A stretch of 64,000 bases of DNA from Batillaria attramentaria (GCA_018292915.2 JACVVK020000086.1:1348501-1412500); one strand, 5' to 3'. Positions 32,027-46,261 are shown, counted from the first letter of the stretch. The notes: generated by a model from the sequence alone, not told the origin. Made by a program: numbers and translations.

Positions 32027-32700
32027 GGACAAGCCATGGTGCAGTGAAAGGCGTTGACATCCTGGCTAAATCTGACTGCCAAGCATGACGACAGAAGGAC
32101 TCATCAGTTTGTTCAAGCACCGCATTCCACGCTGGCTTGCCCATGGTGGCCCATCCCTCCTCCATCCGCAAATAGCCAACTGAAGTTTCAAACGGCACGG
32201 ACTTCCCGGAAAAATGACACCGCTACATTAGACTACATGTAGTAGTCTTCTGGGTAACAAAGAGGTGAGGGGGGTTGTGTCCTGTTGCTTTGATTCTTTG
32301 AAATGGTGCTAACCAGTGGAAGCCGGTGGTAGACAATTATAAGCTAAACCACTGCTATGGCCATCCAACTCTTTCTCTACTGATAAATTATAAACTTGTT
32401 TACAAACGCCATCAGAGTGCGACAGGATTAGAGCAAACTGTAAAGCTGATTACTCCAACCGCCGATGGGCGGCAGACCAGTGCGTGCCACTGCCACAACT
32501 GTGGGAGTTTAGTCTGTGGTTCGATATGTGACAAGGCACGGCTGCTGGACATACAGTACCGCATTCACGCTGCCCTCGATCTGCGCACCACAGCTTGTCG
32601 CGCACCATGGCTGCAGCAGTGTAGAGTGGTCAGTTGTAGAGTGGTCAGTTGTGGAGTGCTATGACTGCTGCTGCAATCCGCAAATGAAACTGTGAAGTAT

Positions 32701-32868
32701 GGCAAGGCAAGTTGAGCGTCGGACCCAAGATCAAAAAGTTAAAGGGCTGAATCCCACCAACCAGAATTCGTACGGGCTTTTTTTGCAGCGTCCCCATCTT
32801 CGGTTGATATCATGGTGGACCGAAGATTTTCGAACTACTGTACCAGAAAAAAACACACACACACACAC
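32701..32868 (+). mobile_element. tRNA-like SINE relic with A-rich and (AC)n tail
   Basis: GGCAAGTTGAGCGTCGGACCC followed by AAAGGGCTGAATCCC resembles a decayed tRNA head with A and B boxes. The next ~90 bp end in AAAAAAACACACAC, consistent with a retroposon tail. Confidence 0.35.
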
Positions 32869-34953
32869 ACACCTATCCATCTAAAAACCGTTAAGATGGA
32901 AAACATCGCCAAACGACAGTGTTTGACTGGGCCAATGCAGTTCTAATCGGGCAATAATGCAGGAGGGCAGCTTATGCACCTTTAGCCAGGTAAAGCTGGA
33001 CACGGCATGACTGCTGCAGCTTTAACTGGCCAATGTGGGACATGACATGGTTGCTGTGCAACCGTCACAGTACATCACGAGCAACCGGCGACCCGTACCG
33101 CACTCAAGTGGCTTGGGCCTGCAACTGTTATGACGGTCCAGGCGGGGTAAAGGCGACAGCCGTTATCTTATCAGCGCCGTTACTGGGACACACTTCGGTG
33201 CGGCTGACCTACCCCGCCAGTCAGTCCACCCCCTCGTCCACGACACCAAAGGTGCATGAACCAAAGGGGTGGAAGTAAAACTCCTAGTAGTACTCTACCG
33301 CTCTTCTTGCCACTAAAAAGTGATCTTTCAGATGACAGACTGAAGCATCAACAACAACAACAAAAATTAAAACAAAAACATCTGGACAAATATGACACAA
33401 ACCAATGCCCTGCTCACGGTTTGACTTTGAGTGCTTGGCTGTGAAAGCTAACAATCCCTTGCCAAATTTTGGATGAGAGTAAAAGTTCACCAAAAGTAAT
33501 TTGATACCTTCTGGAAAATGCATCATGAATGAACCACCTGCTGACTGGGAAAATATGCACTCAGTAATAATGTACTGTCAAAGGGAAACAATAAATCATT
33601 AAAATGGGGGAAAATGCTCTTTACCAAAAAAAAAACTACACAGATACACACACAGCTGCAATGCACGGCCCATGGTAAAAGACATTTTCTCATCATATAT
33701 ATATGTCCACTGCTCCTTTTGCATTGTTTTTTCCCCTTTCACTGTCCCTACAGTCGAAACAGTCTAAATCTGTGACCTTGCTGCAAGTGCAAAACAGGGC
33801 ATACATATTGCTCTATGTCAGTGTCTGCACCTCCAGTTTGTCACATGTTATGAGGTGAAACGGTACAATGGAACATCCATGAACTGAGACCTTCCATTTC
33901 ATTGACCTTTCTCTCCGGTGATAACGCACACACGGGCATGTTTCAGTAACTCTAGTGTGGATTTCGCCCCCGACCTTCCAAACTAACAGGCCATAAAATC
34001 ATTCAGTGGTAGCACGCACTAAAACACGGTCACGTGATGCGCCGGTCTGTAAAATTCACTGCTCCACGAGCTGAGTGTGATCGTGACCGCACCTTTTTGT
34101 CAGTATTAACATGCATGGTAAGGTATTGTTTCACACACCAGCAAGGCACTGTTTGCTGTCACTGATACCACTGAATACTGGCAAGTTCGCACCGACAGAA
34201 AGTAGAAACGGGGCCATTCAGTATTGACACTTTTACATCCGGCTCTCACTGCCAAAGTTTAGAGCTTGCAGTACGACATTTTTAAAGTCCCTTGCACCTT
34301 TCCAGTCCGGCTGTTCAAAATCAGTACTGCTCAACTCCACCACGGACTGCAGATCCGCAACAGCGTAGGCGGTTCACACATGAGACAAGAGGTCCAACAC
34401 CCAGCCAAACCGTGATCACATGTGATAGTGTCAGACCAAGCACCGTTATCTTCAACAAACTCGGACAGATTAAGTCTTGCTTGTTGCCTTTCCGTTTTCC
34501 TGTTTGCTTGTTTGTTCTAAAGGTTTGTTGTAACAGTATCAATGTTGAAAGAGCCCCCCCCCCCTTCCCCCCTTGAAACGCGGTGCCTAAATCGTGTACT
34601 CAGTAATTCAGTAGCTTTTCTAAACTAGGTTTGGTGTTTCTTAACACATGTACACACGTGTATGTATTTGTGTCACTCTAGTAAAAACAGGCTGTAGTGA
34701 GACAGTGTAACCTGATAGCCAAGTGTGTTATCGAACAGACGATTTCATTTTTGCGGTTAATCGAGCCTAGCTTTCAACACCATTACCCATGCATAAAAAT
34801 TAGTGAAGCGGAAAAAGGAAACCCGCCCCACTTGACTGGTGAAACAGTCTGTCAGTTCACAGCATTTATGAATTATGACTATACATGTATATGACTTGAA
34901 CTAAAAATGAAAAGGTTTCCTCACTCAGGACAAAAACAGACCGCCGATGTACT

Positions 34954-34956
<3 letters not shown>

Positions 34957-35017
<61 letters not shown>
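34957..35017. repeat. (GT)n microsatellite
   Basis: Uninterrupted dinucleotide run. Confidence 0.95.
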
Positions 35018-35019
<2 letters not shown>

Positions 35020-35162
35020 CAATGTCCTACACGTCCTCTCCAATAATTAAATTTCACAATGTCTGTTCCACACACAATTACCAAACGCCGAACGATGAGG
35101 CAATGGCGGCACAAATTTGTCAAATTGGTTTGCACCCATGCAACATGCTAATTTCACGACAA

Positions 35163-35163
<1 letters not shown>

Positions 35164-35241
<78 letters not shown>
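35164..35241. repeat. (TC)n (AC)n microsatellite
   Basis: About 20 bp of TC followed by about 58 bp of AC. Confidence 0.95.
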
Positions 35242-35244
<3 letters not shown>

Positions 35245-37218
35245 ACAACTAGTGACACAATATGGTCTAGTGCAACAAAATTTAAGTTGTTCGCGACTGA
35301 AATGCCAATCAATAAGTTCTACCCATATAACTTTTTTTTTTTTTTTTTAAAGCTGATGACTTACCACAAGACTGAGAGTGTGACCATGAGTCGCAATGCA
35401 GCCACCACAACGGCCTATGCTAGCCCGGTGACAGTGGAGGTAGAGTGTACACTGACAGAAGCGGGCCACACAGCGTCTGAACACGGCCACGGGAGAGTGA
35501 CTGCGCACCAACCAGCCAGACGGAGCAAAGGACCCGTCAGGAAGATAAAGATAACGGAACCCCGCTTACCTCTAAACCCTGCCTGTTACAGTAGTGTACA
35601 TGCAGCTAGTTTGTTTGGTAAAGGGGAGGACCTGGGAGGTGGGTATATGCCGGTACGGGAGGGGGGGGGGGGGGGCTGTGGTGGCGGGCTCAGTCTGGGG
35701 CGATTGTCACTGATGTGCAGTGTATCGGTATAATCTGGAAACATCCAGATTTAACATACTTGTCCACCATGAAGGTGCCGGATTTCAAAGACTTTCATAT
35801 CTGTGTGAACTTTCTGATCCGCTGCAGATGGCCTGACATAATCAAGTCAACGGTTGGTATCAACGCTTTGGGGAGAGGGAGAGACGACGATGAACACTGA
35901 TGACAAAATAACTGACAATGGTGGGTGATTTAAAAAAAAAAACCAAAAAAAAAACCCTGATATCAGCATGTTCGCACCTTCTTGTCATCTGTATGCTGTT
36001 GGGTGTTATTACTGTTGTCTTAAGTACATCACAGTGACTGACTGAGACGGGCGACTCGGATGCAAGTTGAGTGCTGGGTCAGTTTGTCCGTGCATAGACG
36101 TGCACAGGGACAAGGTGGAAGTGCCGACAACACGGGTATGAGGTTTTAGCGCTCATCTGTCAGAAGCCGCCGGAGACTAGTGACGTTCAGCTAGCTCGAA
36201 CCTCTCCAGCTTTCCCGCGTGTCAACTGCCTTTGTCAGGAGTAACGGCGGGTTAACGTGCACCCACACAAACCAGCATAAAAACCACGACTCCGTGCCGC
36301 CCTCAACTCCTGCAAGCCAAACAATACTGAACAAAGGGGTTGGGGACTTCAGCATTGTCGGCGTACAACTCAGTCACCGAGTCAAGACCCTAAAAGAAAA
36401 GAAAGGGAACAAAAATTGGAGGGAAAAACACCACTGATTTTAATAGACCGCTGGTGTTATAAAGACTTGATCTTATCGACCTGAAACGACTGCTGAAACC
36501 CCACCAACCCCTCTTTCTGCCCCTACCCCCACCTCTCTCTCTCTCTATTTCTCTCTCAGCACCAGCGACCTCACGCCCTGCAGTATTTCTGCCCTAGTTG
36601 CTAATGAAGGCAGCGTAACAACAACGCACGCGCTTGCACGCGAAAACTCCCGTGCCACCTGCGCCTAGCGCTCTCTTTACTGCATCATAATTCCCATCTA
36701 CTGCCATGAAGCGCGGTATACAGCCTCCCTTGTTCTGGAGGGACGACCATCAGGTTACACCACCTGTCATTTTTACCGTCGGCCTGGAGGTCAGAGGGAC
36801 GGTTTTTCTCCCCATCTTTCACAGTCTAGTTCATTTGTGAATGGTGCCACCGAGTCAAGAGCAAGGGTTAACTGTCAACCGTATCGAAAATATGACCACA
36901 ATTTGGAATGATCTACACTTATGTTCTCTTATGTTCAGGCTGTGAGGCCTAGAACGTGTGGACAAACTTCCCGCGAGTACATTACACTGGTAGCGCGATA
37001 CTACCACTTAATAGTCACGAACACACACAAAGAAGAAAGTGATCCTTGCGTCAGAACTCCCATTACCACAAAGCGCATGTACCATTACAAACTACTGGTT
37101 GAGTGTCTACGATGACATCAATCTGTTCCACAAATGACACCAACACCTCGACTGCCCGCACGTGACTGATCTACACTGTAGCCGGCAAACACAGCAATAA
37201 CAACTTAAACTCACTCAA

Positions 37219-38237
37219 AACTAGAAAGGCAGAAGCCTCCACGGCTCCCTTGTGACACAGGTCAAGGTCATTCACAAGAGTATGTATGTAAAGCTCTTAT
37301 TACTATCCATTATCATGCCAAGTAAAGTGTCTCTGGCGCTCTGAGTCCTTGGCAATATTACAATTTTCCCCGAAACAGTTTGTATGGCCTTGACCTTTGG
37401 TCAAGGTCATTCAAATGAGATCTCATCAATGTCTATTATCATGCCAAGTTCGATGCCTCTAGTATTTGTAGTTCCCCCGAAAACAGTAATGTTAAAATTC
37501 ATAACAGACAGCTTTAATGACCATGACCTTCAGTCAAGGTCATTCAGAAAGGTAGGTCTCATTGCTGTCTATCATCATGCCTCGTTTGGTGCCACTACTG
37601 TTTGTTGTTATGGACAAAATGCCAAGGTTAAAGTTTCCAAAAAAAGGCTTGCATGGCCTTGACCTTGACTAAAAGTCACTGAACACAGGTATGTCTGTAA
37701 AGGTGCTGCCAATGACAATCATCACACATAGTTTGAGGCTTCTGATCCTTCTAGATTCTGAGAAAATGCAAATGTAAAATTTCCCAACAGACTGTTTTAA
37801 TGACCTTGACCTTGAGTCAAGGTCATTTAAGATGGTATGTGTGCATAGGTCTTATCACTGTCTATCAGCACGCCAGGTTTGGCACCTCTGCTGTTTGTTG
37901 TTTCTGAGAAAATGCCAATGTTAAGGTTTCACAAAAATAGCTTGTACGGCCTTGACCTTGACACAAGGCCACTGAACACATGTATATCTGTAAAGTTCTT
38001 ATGGATGTCTATCATTGAATGTATCATCATACAAAGTCTAAAACCTCTGGTGTTTGTAGATTACGAGAAAATGCCACTGTAAAATTTTCAAACAGAGAGC
38101 TTTAGTGACCTTGACCTTGAGTCAAGGTCATTCAAAATGATATGTTTTGAAAGGTCTTGCGGTTGTCTATCAGCATGCCAAGTTTGGTGTCCCTGCTGTT
38201 TGTAGATTCTGAGAAAATGACAACGTTAAAGTTTTCT

Positions 38238-38307
<70 letters not shown>

Positions 38308-38352
38308 GACGGAGGGTTAAAACATAGACTCCCATTGTTACACAAGGGAGCC
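37219..38352 (+). mobile_element. CCTTGACC repeat element, copy B
   Basis: It is collinear with copy A from AACTAGAAAGGCAGAAGCCT to CACAAGGGAGCC and has the same units in the same order. The CA tract (38240-38304) is longer and lacks the GACA block. TGACCTTGAGTCAAGGTCA is perfect at 37807-37825 and 38112-38130. Further TCAAGGTCA sites are at 37262, 37401 and 37534. It lies in the gene-free region about 9 kb upstream of the Pax start. Confidence 0.88.
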
Positions 38353-38377
38353 AAAAACTGCCCACCAAAACCTACGG

Positions 38378-38443
38378 TAAAATAAATATTTACACTCCAT
38401 TCTTCACTAATAAAATAAATATTTACACTCCATTCTTCACTAA
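38378..38443. repeat. 33-bp tandem duplication
   Basis: Two identical units beginning TAAAATAAATATTTACACTC lie directly after element copy B. Confidence 0.95.
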
Positions 38444-39108
38444 TACAGCTTCCAGCCCACCACCCCTGCATCGCCGACTTGTTCACAGCCCCTGCATTTT
38501 ATTAACTCCACCCCCACCACTCATCATTTGTTAACCCATTGTGTACCAGGCACTTCACTGTCGATAGCCCGTATTCACAAGGACTCAATCGCGGAAGCAA
38601 GGCGGAGAGAAAATGATGTTCTCTTGTGCTGTTATGGTGGACCGTGACAAAACACACACGGACGGGAGAATAAAAGGGGGGAGATGTCGTTGGAACAGCT
38701 GAAAGGCTCTTAGCAATCGACTCCAGAAGTCCCCCCCCCCCCCCCCCCCCGAGCTATACTCTTCTGTTTGTGTTCCTTTGGAGTGTGGTACTTGCTCACG
38801 TTGGTGAACAGTGCCACCACCACCCCACCCCACCCCCCCAAAAAAATAAAATAAAAATATATATATATATAAATCAAGCAGCATGCATTTTGTGAGTTGT
38901 GTCTAGTCACCTTAGTATAGTTTTTGTGCACACAGCACTTATTTTGTATTCGGCCAACAATGTCTGGACTCAACTGACACAGAACATTTCCTCCAAAAGG
39001 ATTCATTCATTGACAGGAGATAATTATTCTCTCTCGAATGTACTGCAACACTGGACAGATTACTTATGAAAACCCCGACTTGGTACATTGCATTTTTTTT
39101 AAAAAATA

Positions 39109-39109
<1 letters not shown>

Positions 39110-39174
<65 letters not shown>
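39110..39174. repeat. (AC)n followed by (GC)n
   Basis: About 50 bp of AC runs into about 14 bp of alternating GC, a fully alternating purine-pyrimidine tract. Confidence 0.95.
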
Positions 39175-40059
39175 TTATTTGCACGGACTAACCCGCATGA
39201 ATACCTTCACATACCTCTCACTATACAACCTTTGGCCTAGAACGTTGTTGTTTTTTTTTTGGTTTGTTTTTTTTTGGGGGGGGATAAACAACTACAGAAA
39301 TACGGACATACACTGACACAAAACGGATGTCTTACCCACAAAATCAACGTTCCAAGAACAGCACAGCCGTTGCTGTCACTGAAGTTCACGGTCACCGCAA
39401 GCATCAATAGAGGCATCAAGCAGACTGACAGCACTCTCGCTTCACATCACATCAGTCTCTTCCCCAAGCTGACACGAAATTTACACCTCGCATTCTAAAT
39501 CCATACAAATTACGTGGCCAGATTCACTCTCACCATGCACCAACAGTCTATGACGCTGCCGTTACACACACGGACAGCCTGACATAAACAGCGATGATGG
39601 TACACTGTAGCAGTAAGGCTACACGATCAATCCGAGTTGAACAGGTAGAGAGTTCACCACAGACTTGCTGTAGTTGTAACTTACAGCTAACTGTCTGTCT
39701 CCCTTCCCCGACGACCTGTACTAAAAGCTTTCTCAGGTCAGAGACGCAAAATAAAATAAAAAAGACACTCCAACTACATAGCCCCCAGGCTCACAGACAC
39801 AGACGCACAATCGTGACGGTAACGGTACTGGCCGTGTGCAGCCACCGTGACTGATGCTGGCAGAGGCCTCTGCACGCTCCACTGCCTGCCTACCCCCACC
39901 CCCATTCACCTCCAATCCCCAGCTGGAAATTCGATGCATTTTCTGCACACACGACTGACAGCGCGAGCCATCAGACACTCAAAGAAATGCGTCAGAGAGA
40001 AGTAATAAAGTAAACGGGGGTCCTCACTATCTCTACCCAAAACATGGTATGGATGTATG

Positions 40060-40060
<1 letters not shown>

Positions 40061-40111
<51 letters not shown>
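40061..40111. repeat. (AC)n microsatellite
   Basis: Uninterrupted dinucleotide run. Confidence 0.95.
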
Positions 40112-40114
<3 letters not shown>

Positions 40115-40332
40115 TACAGAGGGAGGGAAATATGCTGCACTGTTTTGTGCTACCTCTAAACACATTTATGCTAGATACATTTAAAGTAAATTATACTCAA
40201 TGTCACACACACAAGATTAATCATGCAACTCAGCCATAACTGTGCATATATGGGCAAGCCATATATATATATTGAAAAGAAACTTTTTCAATGTGGGAAA
40301 TAAATTCCTGTATCAGTGACTGTGCTGGTATG

Positions 40333-40333
<1 letters not shown>

Positions 40334-40381
<48 letters not shown>
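40334..40381. repeat. (AC)n microsatellite
   Basis: Uninterrupted dinucleotide run. Confidence 0.95.
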
Positions 40382-40385
<4 letters not shown>

Positions 40386-41332
40386 TAGATTAGGTATACA
40401 TGTATTTACAAATGATAAATAAAGGAATAAACACAAAATATTTGAAAATCACAAAAAGGTGCTTTTCTTTGAAAATGAAGACTGCAGAATATCCACTTCT
40501 GCACAAACCTTCAAATTAAAATACAAAACACTAACTACAGGTGGCACATATACAGCCTGCTGTCGACTATCCAAAAACACACAAACTGAAAGATACAGGG
40601 TGTGTGAAGTACATGTATACACAAACTTCTTTCACCACAAAAAGCCACGAAACAAAATCAATAAGTTAAAAATAAACACAACAACCTCCCTCCATGTGAA
40701 ACCTTTGCCCAGGCAAAAGAAGAAAAAAAATTGATCTTCAAACACACAAGCCTACTGACCTGTTACCAGTGTCATGTGACCTCGGAACTGTGCTTTTGGG
40801 TTGAAAGAGAAACGGGTGTGCCACATGAAGAGACTGAAGGGGCTTGAAAGGCACTGGAAGTGTTTAAAACCCCACAGTGTTTCTGTCGTGACCGGCCTCA
40901 GTGCGTGTATGTGGCGGGTCTCGGTTCATCTGCTGTCCTGAACTGTTGACTCGTCGCCACAGTCATGTGTGACACTGTCAGTGTTGACACAACGGTGTTT
41001 ACCCATCCCCCCCCCCCCAACTCCCTTCCTCACCCAACCTCCCGAAAAGATCAGTGGATGGTGGGTTCTAGGTGAAAAGTTACAAGTTCAAGCCACGGTG
41101 CGTTTACTGCCAATGCAAATGAAAAGTCGAAATAAAATGAATGTGTTAATATCCTGAAAAGGTCATTATTAATGGAGATACCGACTGAACCATGGCTCTG
41201 ACTATCCAACACCTCTCCGTTTCATTTTAGCTTCTCTTTTTCTTTTTTTTTCTTTTTTAAACTGACTTCTCATACAATCACAACTGAACCTAAAATCGCA
41301 GTCCTTAGAAAATAAAGTGCAAACAGTATATC

Positions 41333-41334
<2 letters not shown>

Positions 41335-41385
<51 letters not shown>
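41335..41385. repeat. (AC)n microsatellite
   Basis: Uninterrupted dinucleotide run. Confidence 0.95.
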
Positions 41386-41387
<2 letters not shown>

Positions 41388-44300
41388 TCTGCAGATCTGC
41401 ACAGAAACAATCTATGCCCAATGCAAACTTTACTTTTCAAACGTCTCTTGCTGTACCAGCATCCGAGCCGACATGCAAGCGCCTCCACACCTTCCCATTC
41501 CACTCAATGGTCGAGTGACGTTTCTCTGCTGATCCCATGCACGACCATGCTCGTCTGTGTGTGACCTGCCTGCTAAAACACACAGCTCTTTTACCTGTGG
41601 ACTGGCGCGTCCGACCTTCCTTTCGTCTGATCCTCTCTAGCCTTCCGCTGACACGCTGACCTACCAGCCGCTTGCCTTTATTTTTTCTGGTGACACGGCC
41701 AGGTAAATCTGTCTACAGTGAAGTTCCGTTTAAGTGAACACACTCTAGCGTAGATCATAGGCTAACTAAAACAAGCTTTCGCGCGGACCTGAAGTGATCA
41801 TTCGTGCGACTTAGGTCCGATCGAAACCCGAGAAAGTTCTCTCTCCCGACATCTTTCGATACGAAGAATACCAGAAGGCTCAAAACGCGGTTAGTGAGCA
41901 ACCGACAAAACAATTTACTCCCGAAATTTCAGCGAAGTAGCCTTCTCCATAACAGAATACTGACACCGATATTTATCACAGTTCACGGTAAAGTTATGGA
42001 TAGTGAATCAATAACAGTCTGACAACGTTTACTCTATACATGTACTAGTTTAGAGCAGTTGGAGCAAACCTTTTCCATAAAGTGATAAGTTTAACAAGCG
42101 TAACCCGACCAGAAAACATACACTAGTAATGCATACAGAAACCTATCTGACTGGTCCTGTCATTAGCCATCTACATGTAATATAACCCATACCCACTGCC
42201 CTTGTGTACAAGCTGCCTCTCAAATCAACTGCATATCATCGACTAACTCAGGACAGATAGCCGATGATTATACCGCGTAAACACACATTAACGGTCCAAT
42301 CGACAAATGAGTTATTAACCGTAACAAATTCACAACAAAAGCTAAACGTTCCAAACCTTGGGTTTTGCATGACCACAAAACAACACGTAAATCGAACGTG
42401 TGTGTGTGTGTGTGGGGGGGGGGGGGTCAGGCAGACGTGATCACTGATCAAAGAAACCAACAAATTTGCTGAACAATTATAAGTATCGTAAGAAACACAT
42501 ATCGACATTCAGGAGCATGTGATCGGCAAACGGACGATGAATGTGCTTGTGCGATAACGGTCGGTCACCGGTACTCTAATTGTGGCGCTCTTTACCGCAA
42601 GCATGAACTCTCTTCCTCCAGTGTTGTACACCCAGAGCTAGCGGTCTAATCTAAGCGTGATGAAGTCTGGTTGCCACAGAGATGAGGTTGGGTGAGTCGG
42701 GGTGGGGTGCCAGGCCAGAACAAAACGGTTCCATCAGCCCGCAGGCAGGGGTTCTGCATGACTGGACAGCGCGCGCACGCCAGTCGGCTCTCCCTGGAGG
42801 CTCTGAGGGGATGAGTGACGCCACGGAACCCAAGTGGAGAGAGATACACCACTCCTGCGGACATTACCTCGCTGCTTTTCTGGTGTGGAGATACACACAA
42901 ATTTCGCAGAATCTACCCCCCCCCCCCCCCCCTGAAATACGAGGCGTTTTCTGTATCAATCTTGAACATAGTATGCCTACCACAAAGCCCTACCAAAAAT
43001 TGCATATGTGCAGGACTACTGACCACCAGTAATGCTGAAGAGCCATTTTTAGTGTCTGAACAAACCATCTAAAATGAGCTAAAATATTACGCCCACAGCG
43101 TCCATGCTAAAGAACAAATGTGTTAGGGTTCAGAGTAAGTGCGCGTTTATACAAAATGATTGCCGAATTTATTATGGTAATTTGCGGCTGTCCAATCTGA
43201 TAGCTCTTGGTTTGTGTCCAAACAATCTAGCACACAGGGAGAGGAAAAATTCCCTCTGCTTGAATTTCATTCGTCATGATGGAAAAAGTTACTAGAGTTG
43301 CCAAAGCTGATTCTATCCAAAGCTCCAACTTTCAAAATGCGGACAATACCACTGTGTTTTATCAAAGGTGTGTGGGTTCATAGTCTTCAATATCTAACCA
43401 TATGGCAGCCTACTTTAGCCAAACAAAAACACTTTAAAAAGCCCTCCTCATGATATCAAACAATATTTACTGCTACATGTATATATGCTTTACTCCAACA
43501 TACTGCAGAAAACTGAAATTACCCCAAAGAAATCAAACATTTGTTCCAGGGATGTTAACCCTAGTCTTGCTGAATTAATTTTGTCTAATGCTGTACTGGA
43601 ATATTCTGGGTTCAGCCCTACCAGGGTTAATAAGAAATTTAAGTGAATCTCAACAAATGAAAAGAAATGTGGTGTCAGCACACAGCTGGGACAAAGCTCT
43701 GAAGGACAACCTCTCCTCACATAACACAAAGTACATTTCACACAACACAAAAGATCAAGTTCACACATAATGTTATTGGACTGAATAAATTTCCACATGA
43801 TTCTCCACAGTCTGTGCGCTGTGTGTGAATTTCCACCATGGAAGCCAAGTCCATTCCCTGTTTGTGCGTGCAGATGTTGATGAAATTCTAGTCCAACAAC
43901 AGCTGGTTCTCCTACAGATTTATGACCATTAGTCAGAAGTGAGCAAGTCCCTTTCTTTCTTTTCCAGCAAAAAGAAGATTTCCATACAAAAAGAAAAGAC
44001 AAAGGTAGAGTGTATAATACATAAACCTACAGCACTCCTGGTTCACACTAGGTTTAAATACTGAACAGCAAGTTCATGACCCTGATGCATGAAAAAGAAA
44101 GAAGAAGAAAAAAAAGTCTAGTTCAGTGAACCTGTAAGAACATCCCACTACCAGTAAATGCTATCAATCACCAAACAGTGCATGTATCATCTTCTTGACA
44201 CTACTGTTTACATTTGCTGAAACATTATTTTTTTCTTTTAAAAAATTATAAGCTGACTTGAAGCTGATATGCTGCGCAGAGAAGATGATTTAAATGAAAT

Positions 44301-44945
44301 TACAGTGTATTAGCTTAGTACTCTGATCTGTTTTAGCGCTAAGACTAGAGCATTCATGGGGGTATTAGTATGCACTTTAAAAATAAAATTTTAATTATGT
44401 CATTTACATGAGTCCTTTTTATTAGTTTGCTTTTTCTAACTGCACCTATTGCAAGCACTGAAGAATTTTTGGGGCGCAAATTGCGAAAGATTTCGACAAG
44501 TCCGACCTCATTACAGGTTCCCCTGAGGAACACTTCCACGAGCTCCTTGCATCCTCCCCTCTGTAGCTCACGCTGCTGGCTCCGTGCAGCCAGTCGTGAA
44601 GGGCGCTCAAGTGGAAACTGCCGCCATTATCACTGCTGGGCATGGGGGGATGGAGGGGGGGTAAAAGGAGGAGGACGGGGATGGAAACCAACAGGGCATT
44701 GCAGTCTCGCCCCCACGGCTGCAGAACAACAGAAGAGTCAAGCCGCCGGAGTGCAAGCGAGTGGAAGCCAAACCCAGCAAGAGACTCCCACTCGGTGCAT
44801 GGTGGCCGCTGGCTCGGAGAACAAAATACCTTTCCATTTCTCAAAACCGTGTGTGGGTAAGGCTTGAAGCGCAGTCCACAAATCAGAGAAATGCGAAGCT
44901 GACAAGATTCACAACCTTGACAAGATTGAGATGGAAGATGATAGT

Positions 44946-44947
<2 letters not shown>

Positions 44948-44992
<45 letters not shown>
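44948..44992. repeat. (GT)n microsatellite
   Basis: Uninterrupted dinucleotide run. Confidence 0.95.
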
Positions 44993-44995
<3 letters not shown>

Positions 44996-45627
44996 CTCCC
45001 AGCACATTTTGTTTTTCTTACTAAACAAGACAAAAATACCAACCAAAACACCATCACACATCTTCTAATCATCTTTTTTTTCCTAACACACTACACGCAC
45101 TGCTTCACTTTAGACGGTGTCAGTTTAGAAATCAAACTGCACACCGAACCCCCCCCCCCCAAAAAAAAAAAAAAACCAAACAAACACTTTCAACAGTAAT
45201 TTTGTAAAATCCATACCTGAACTGAAGCCAGACCGTGAACACGCCTTTGTTCTTGACACGCTTCGGGTCAGAGTGGTAATACTATGCTACTGTATGAATC
45301 GGGTATGTATGTTGTCGGTAATGCTCATCTCGTCGTCTGTCTGTCACGGACTCGCGCACCGAGATTCACTTGATGTAGGTGCTGGCAGGTCACAGTACAA
45401 GTAATGTACTTCCTCATTTAACACGTGTATGATTACAAACATGAAACTCGTCAACTCCATTGTTCATGGTTAATCGAGGTGACTGGGGACTGAGGAAGGA
45501 TGGGTGGTGATCGGGGGAGAGAGATGGGAGGTGTCAGTGTGTGTATGCGTGTGGTGGTGGTGGTGGTATTGATGGTGGGGGTTGGGGGGTTGCAGGCAGT
45601 TGCGCTGGTGTTAAGTGGGGGTGGTGA

Positions 45628-45630
<3 letters not shown>

Positions 45631-45700
<70 letters not shown>
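45631..45700. repeat. (GT)n microsatellite
   Basis: An uninterrupted run preceded by a GGT/GTG-rich stretch (45535-45630). Confidence 0.95.
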
Positions 45701-45701
<1 letters not shown>

Positions 45702-46074
45702 CGCGTATGCGAAACCCAGCAAGAGACCCTGGCGATCACTGGCTACAGGGGGAGGAGTAGAGACTGTCACGGTACCATTCCCACAGCACACTTTGTACGG
45801 ATGACATGTGAGAAGGCAGCCAGCGAAGCAAAACACAAGCTGCGTGTTTACCGCCGGTCTCATTGCACCGACAGGCGTGACTGACTCTATAGAAACAAGC
45901 CACCCAACGCCGGAAAAAAACCTCTCCCGTGTCGCCATGCAAAGCACAAGCGTGTCATTTATATACTGACGGTTTGACTCACATGGTGTGCGGGGTGTAC
46001 AGAAACACTTGTCATTCAACCATAGCAAACGACATTTCACAAAGTCAGCCAGTGTATGTCAACTCAAGGCAGAT

Positions 46075-46078
<4 letters not shown>

Positions 46079-46136
<58 letters not shown>

Positions 46137-46217
46137 AGCTACTTTCTTTTCTTTAAAAAAAAAAAATCGATACTGTAGTTTAAGTTTCCCCTCTCCTTTC
46201 ACAAATGACCACTCTGG

Positions 46218-46261
<44 letters not shown>
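46079..46261. repeat. paired (CA)n microsatellites in a tandem duplication
   Basis: CA runs at 46079-46135 and 46220-46261 are each followed by CACCAGCT(A/G)CTTTCTTTTCTT, a T/A-rich stretch, ATACTGTA and CCCCTTTCCTTTCA. The repeat plus ~70 bp of its right flank were therefore duplicated in tandem. Confidence 0.85.

Larger units (their letters stand above)
28631..37218. other. gene-free region upstream of Pax with many simple repeats
   Basis: No coding exon can be supported. Microsatellites and tRNA-like relics are listed separately. A minus-strand donor-like site, GACCAG|gtaagatgt, lies at 30183 and could end a Pax 5' UTR exon. Homopolymer runs occur at 34554-34563 (C), 35661-35674 (G) and 35330-35348 (T). 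Confidence 0.45.

Noticed and set aside
35287..35733. A 148-codon plus-strand frame
   Set aside because: It starts in a T run and ends in a G run; no domain, signal peptide or splice evidence.
44354..45072. Minus-strand frames in the GC-rich patch, one reading KELVEVFLRGTCNEVGLVEI
   Set aside because: It looks protein-like for about 80 codons but is bounded upstream by stops, has no good acceptor, matches no family I know and overlaps other open frames on both strands. It may be a transposon fragment, but I cannot support a gene.
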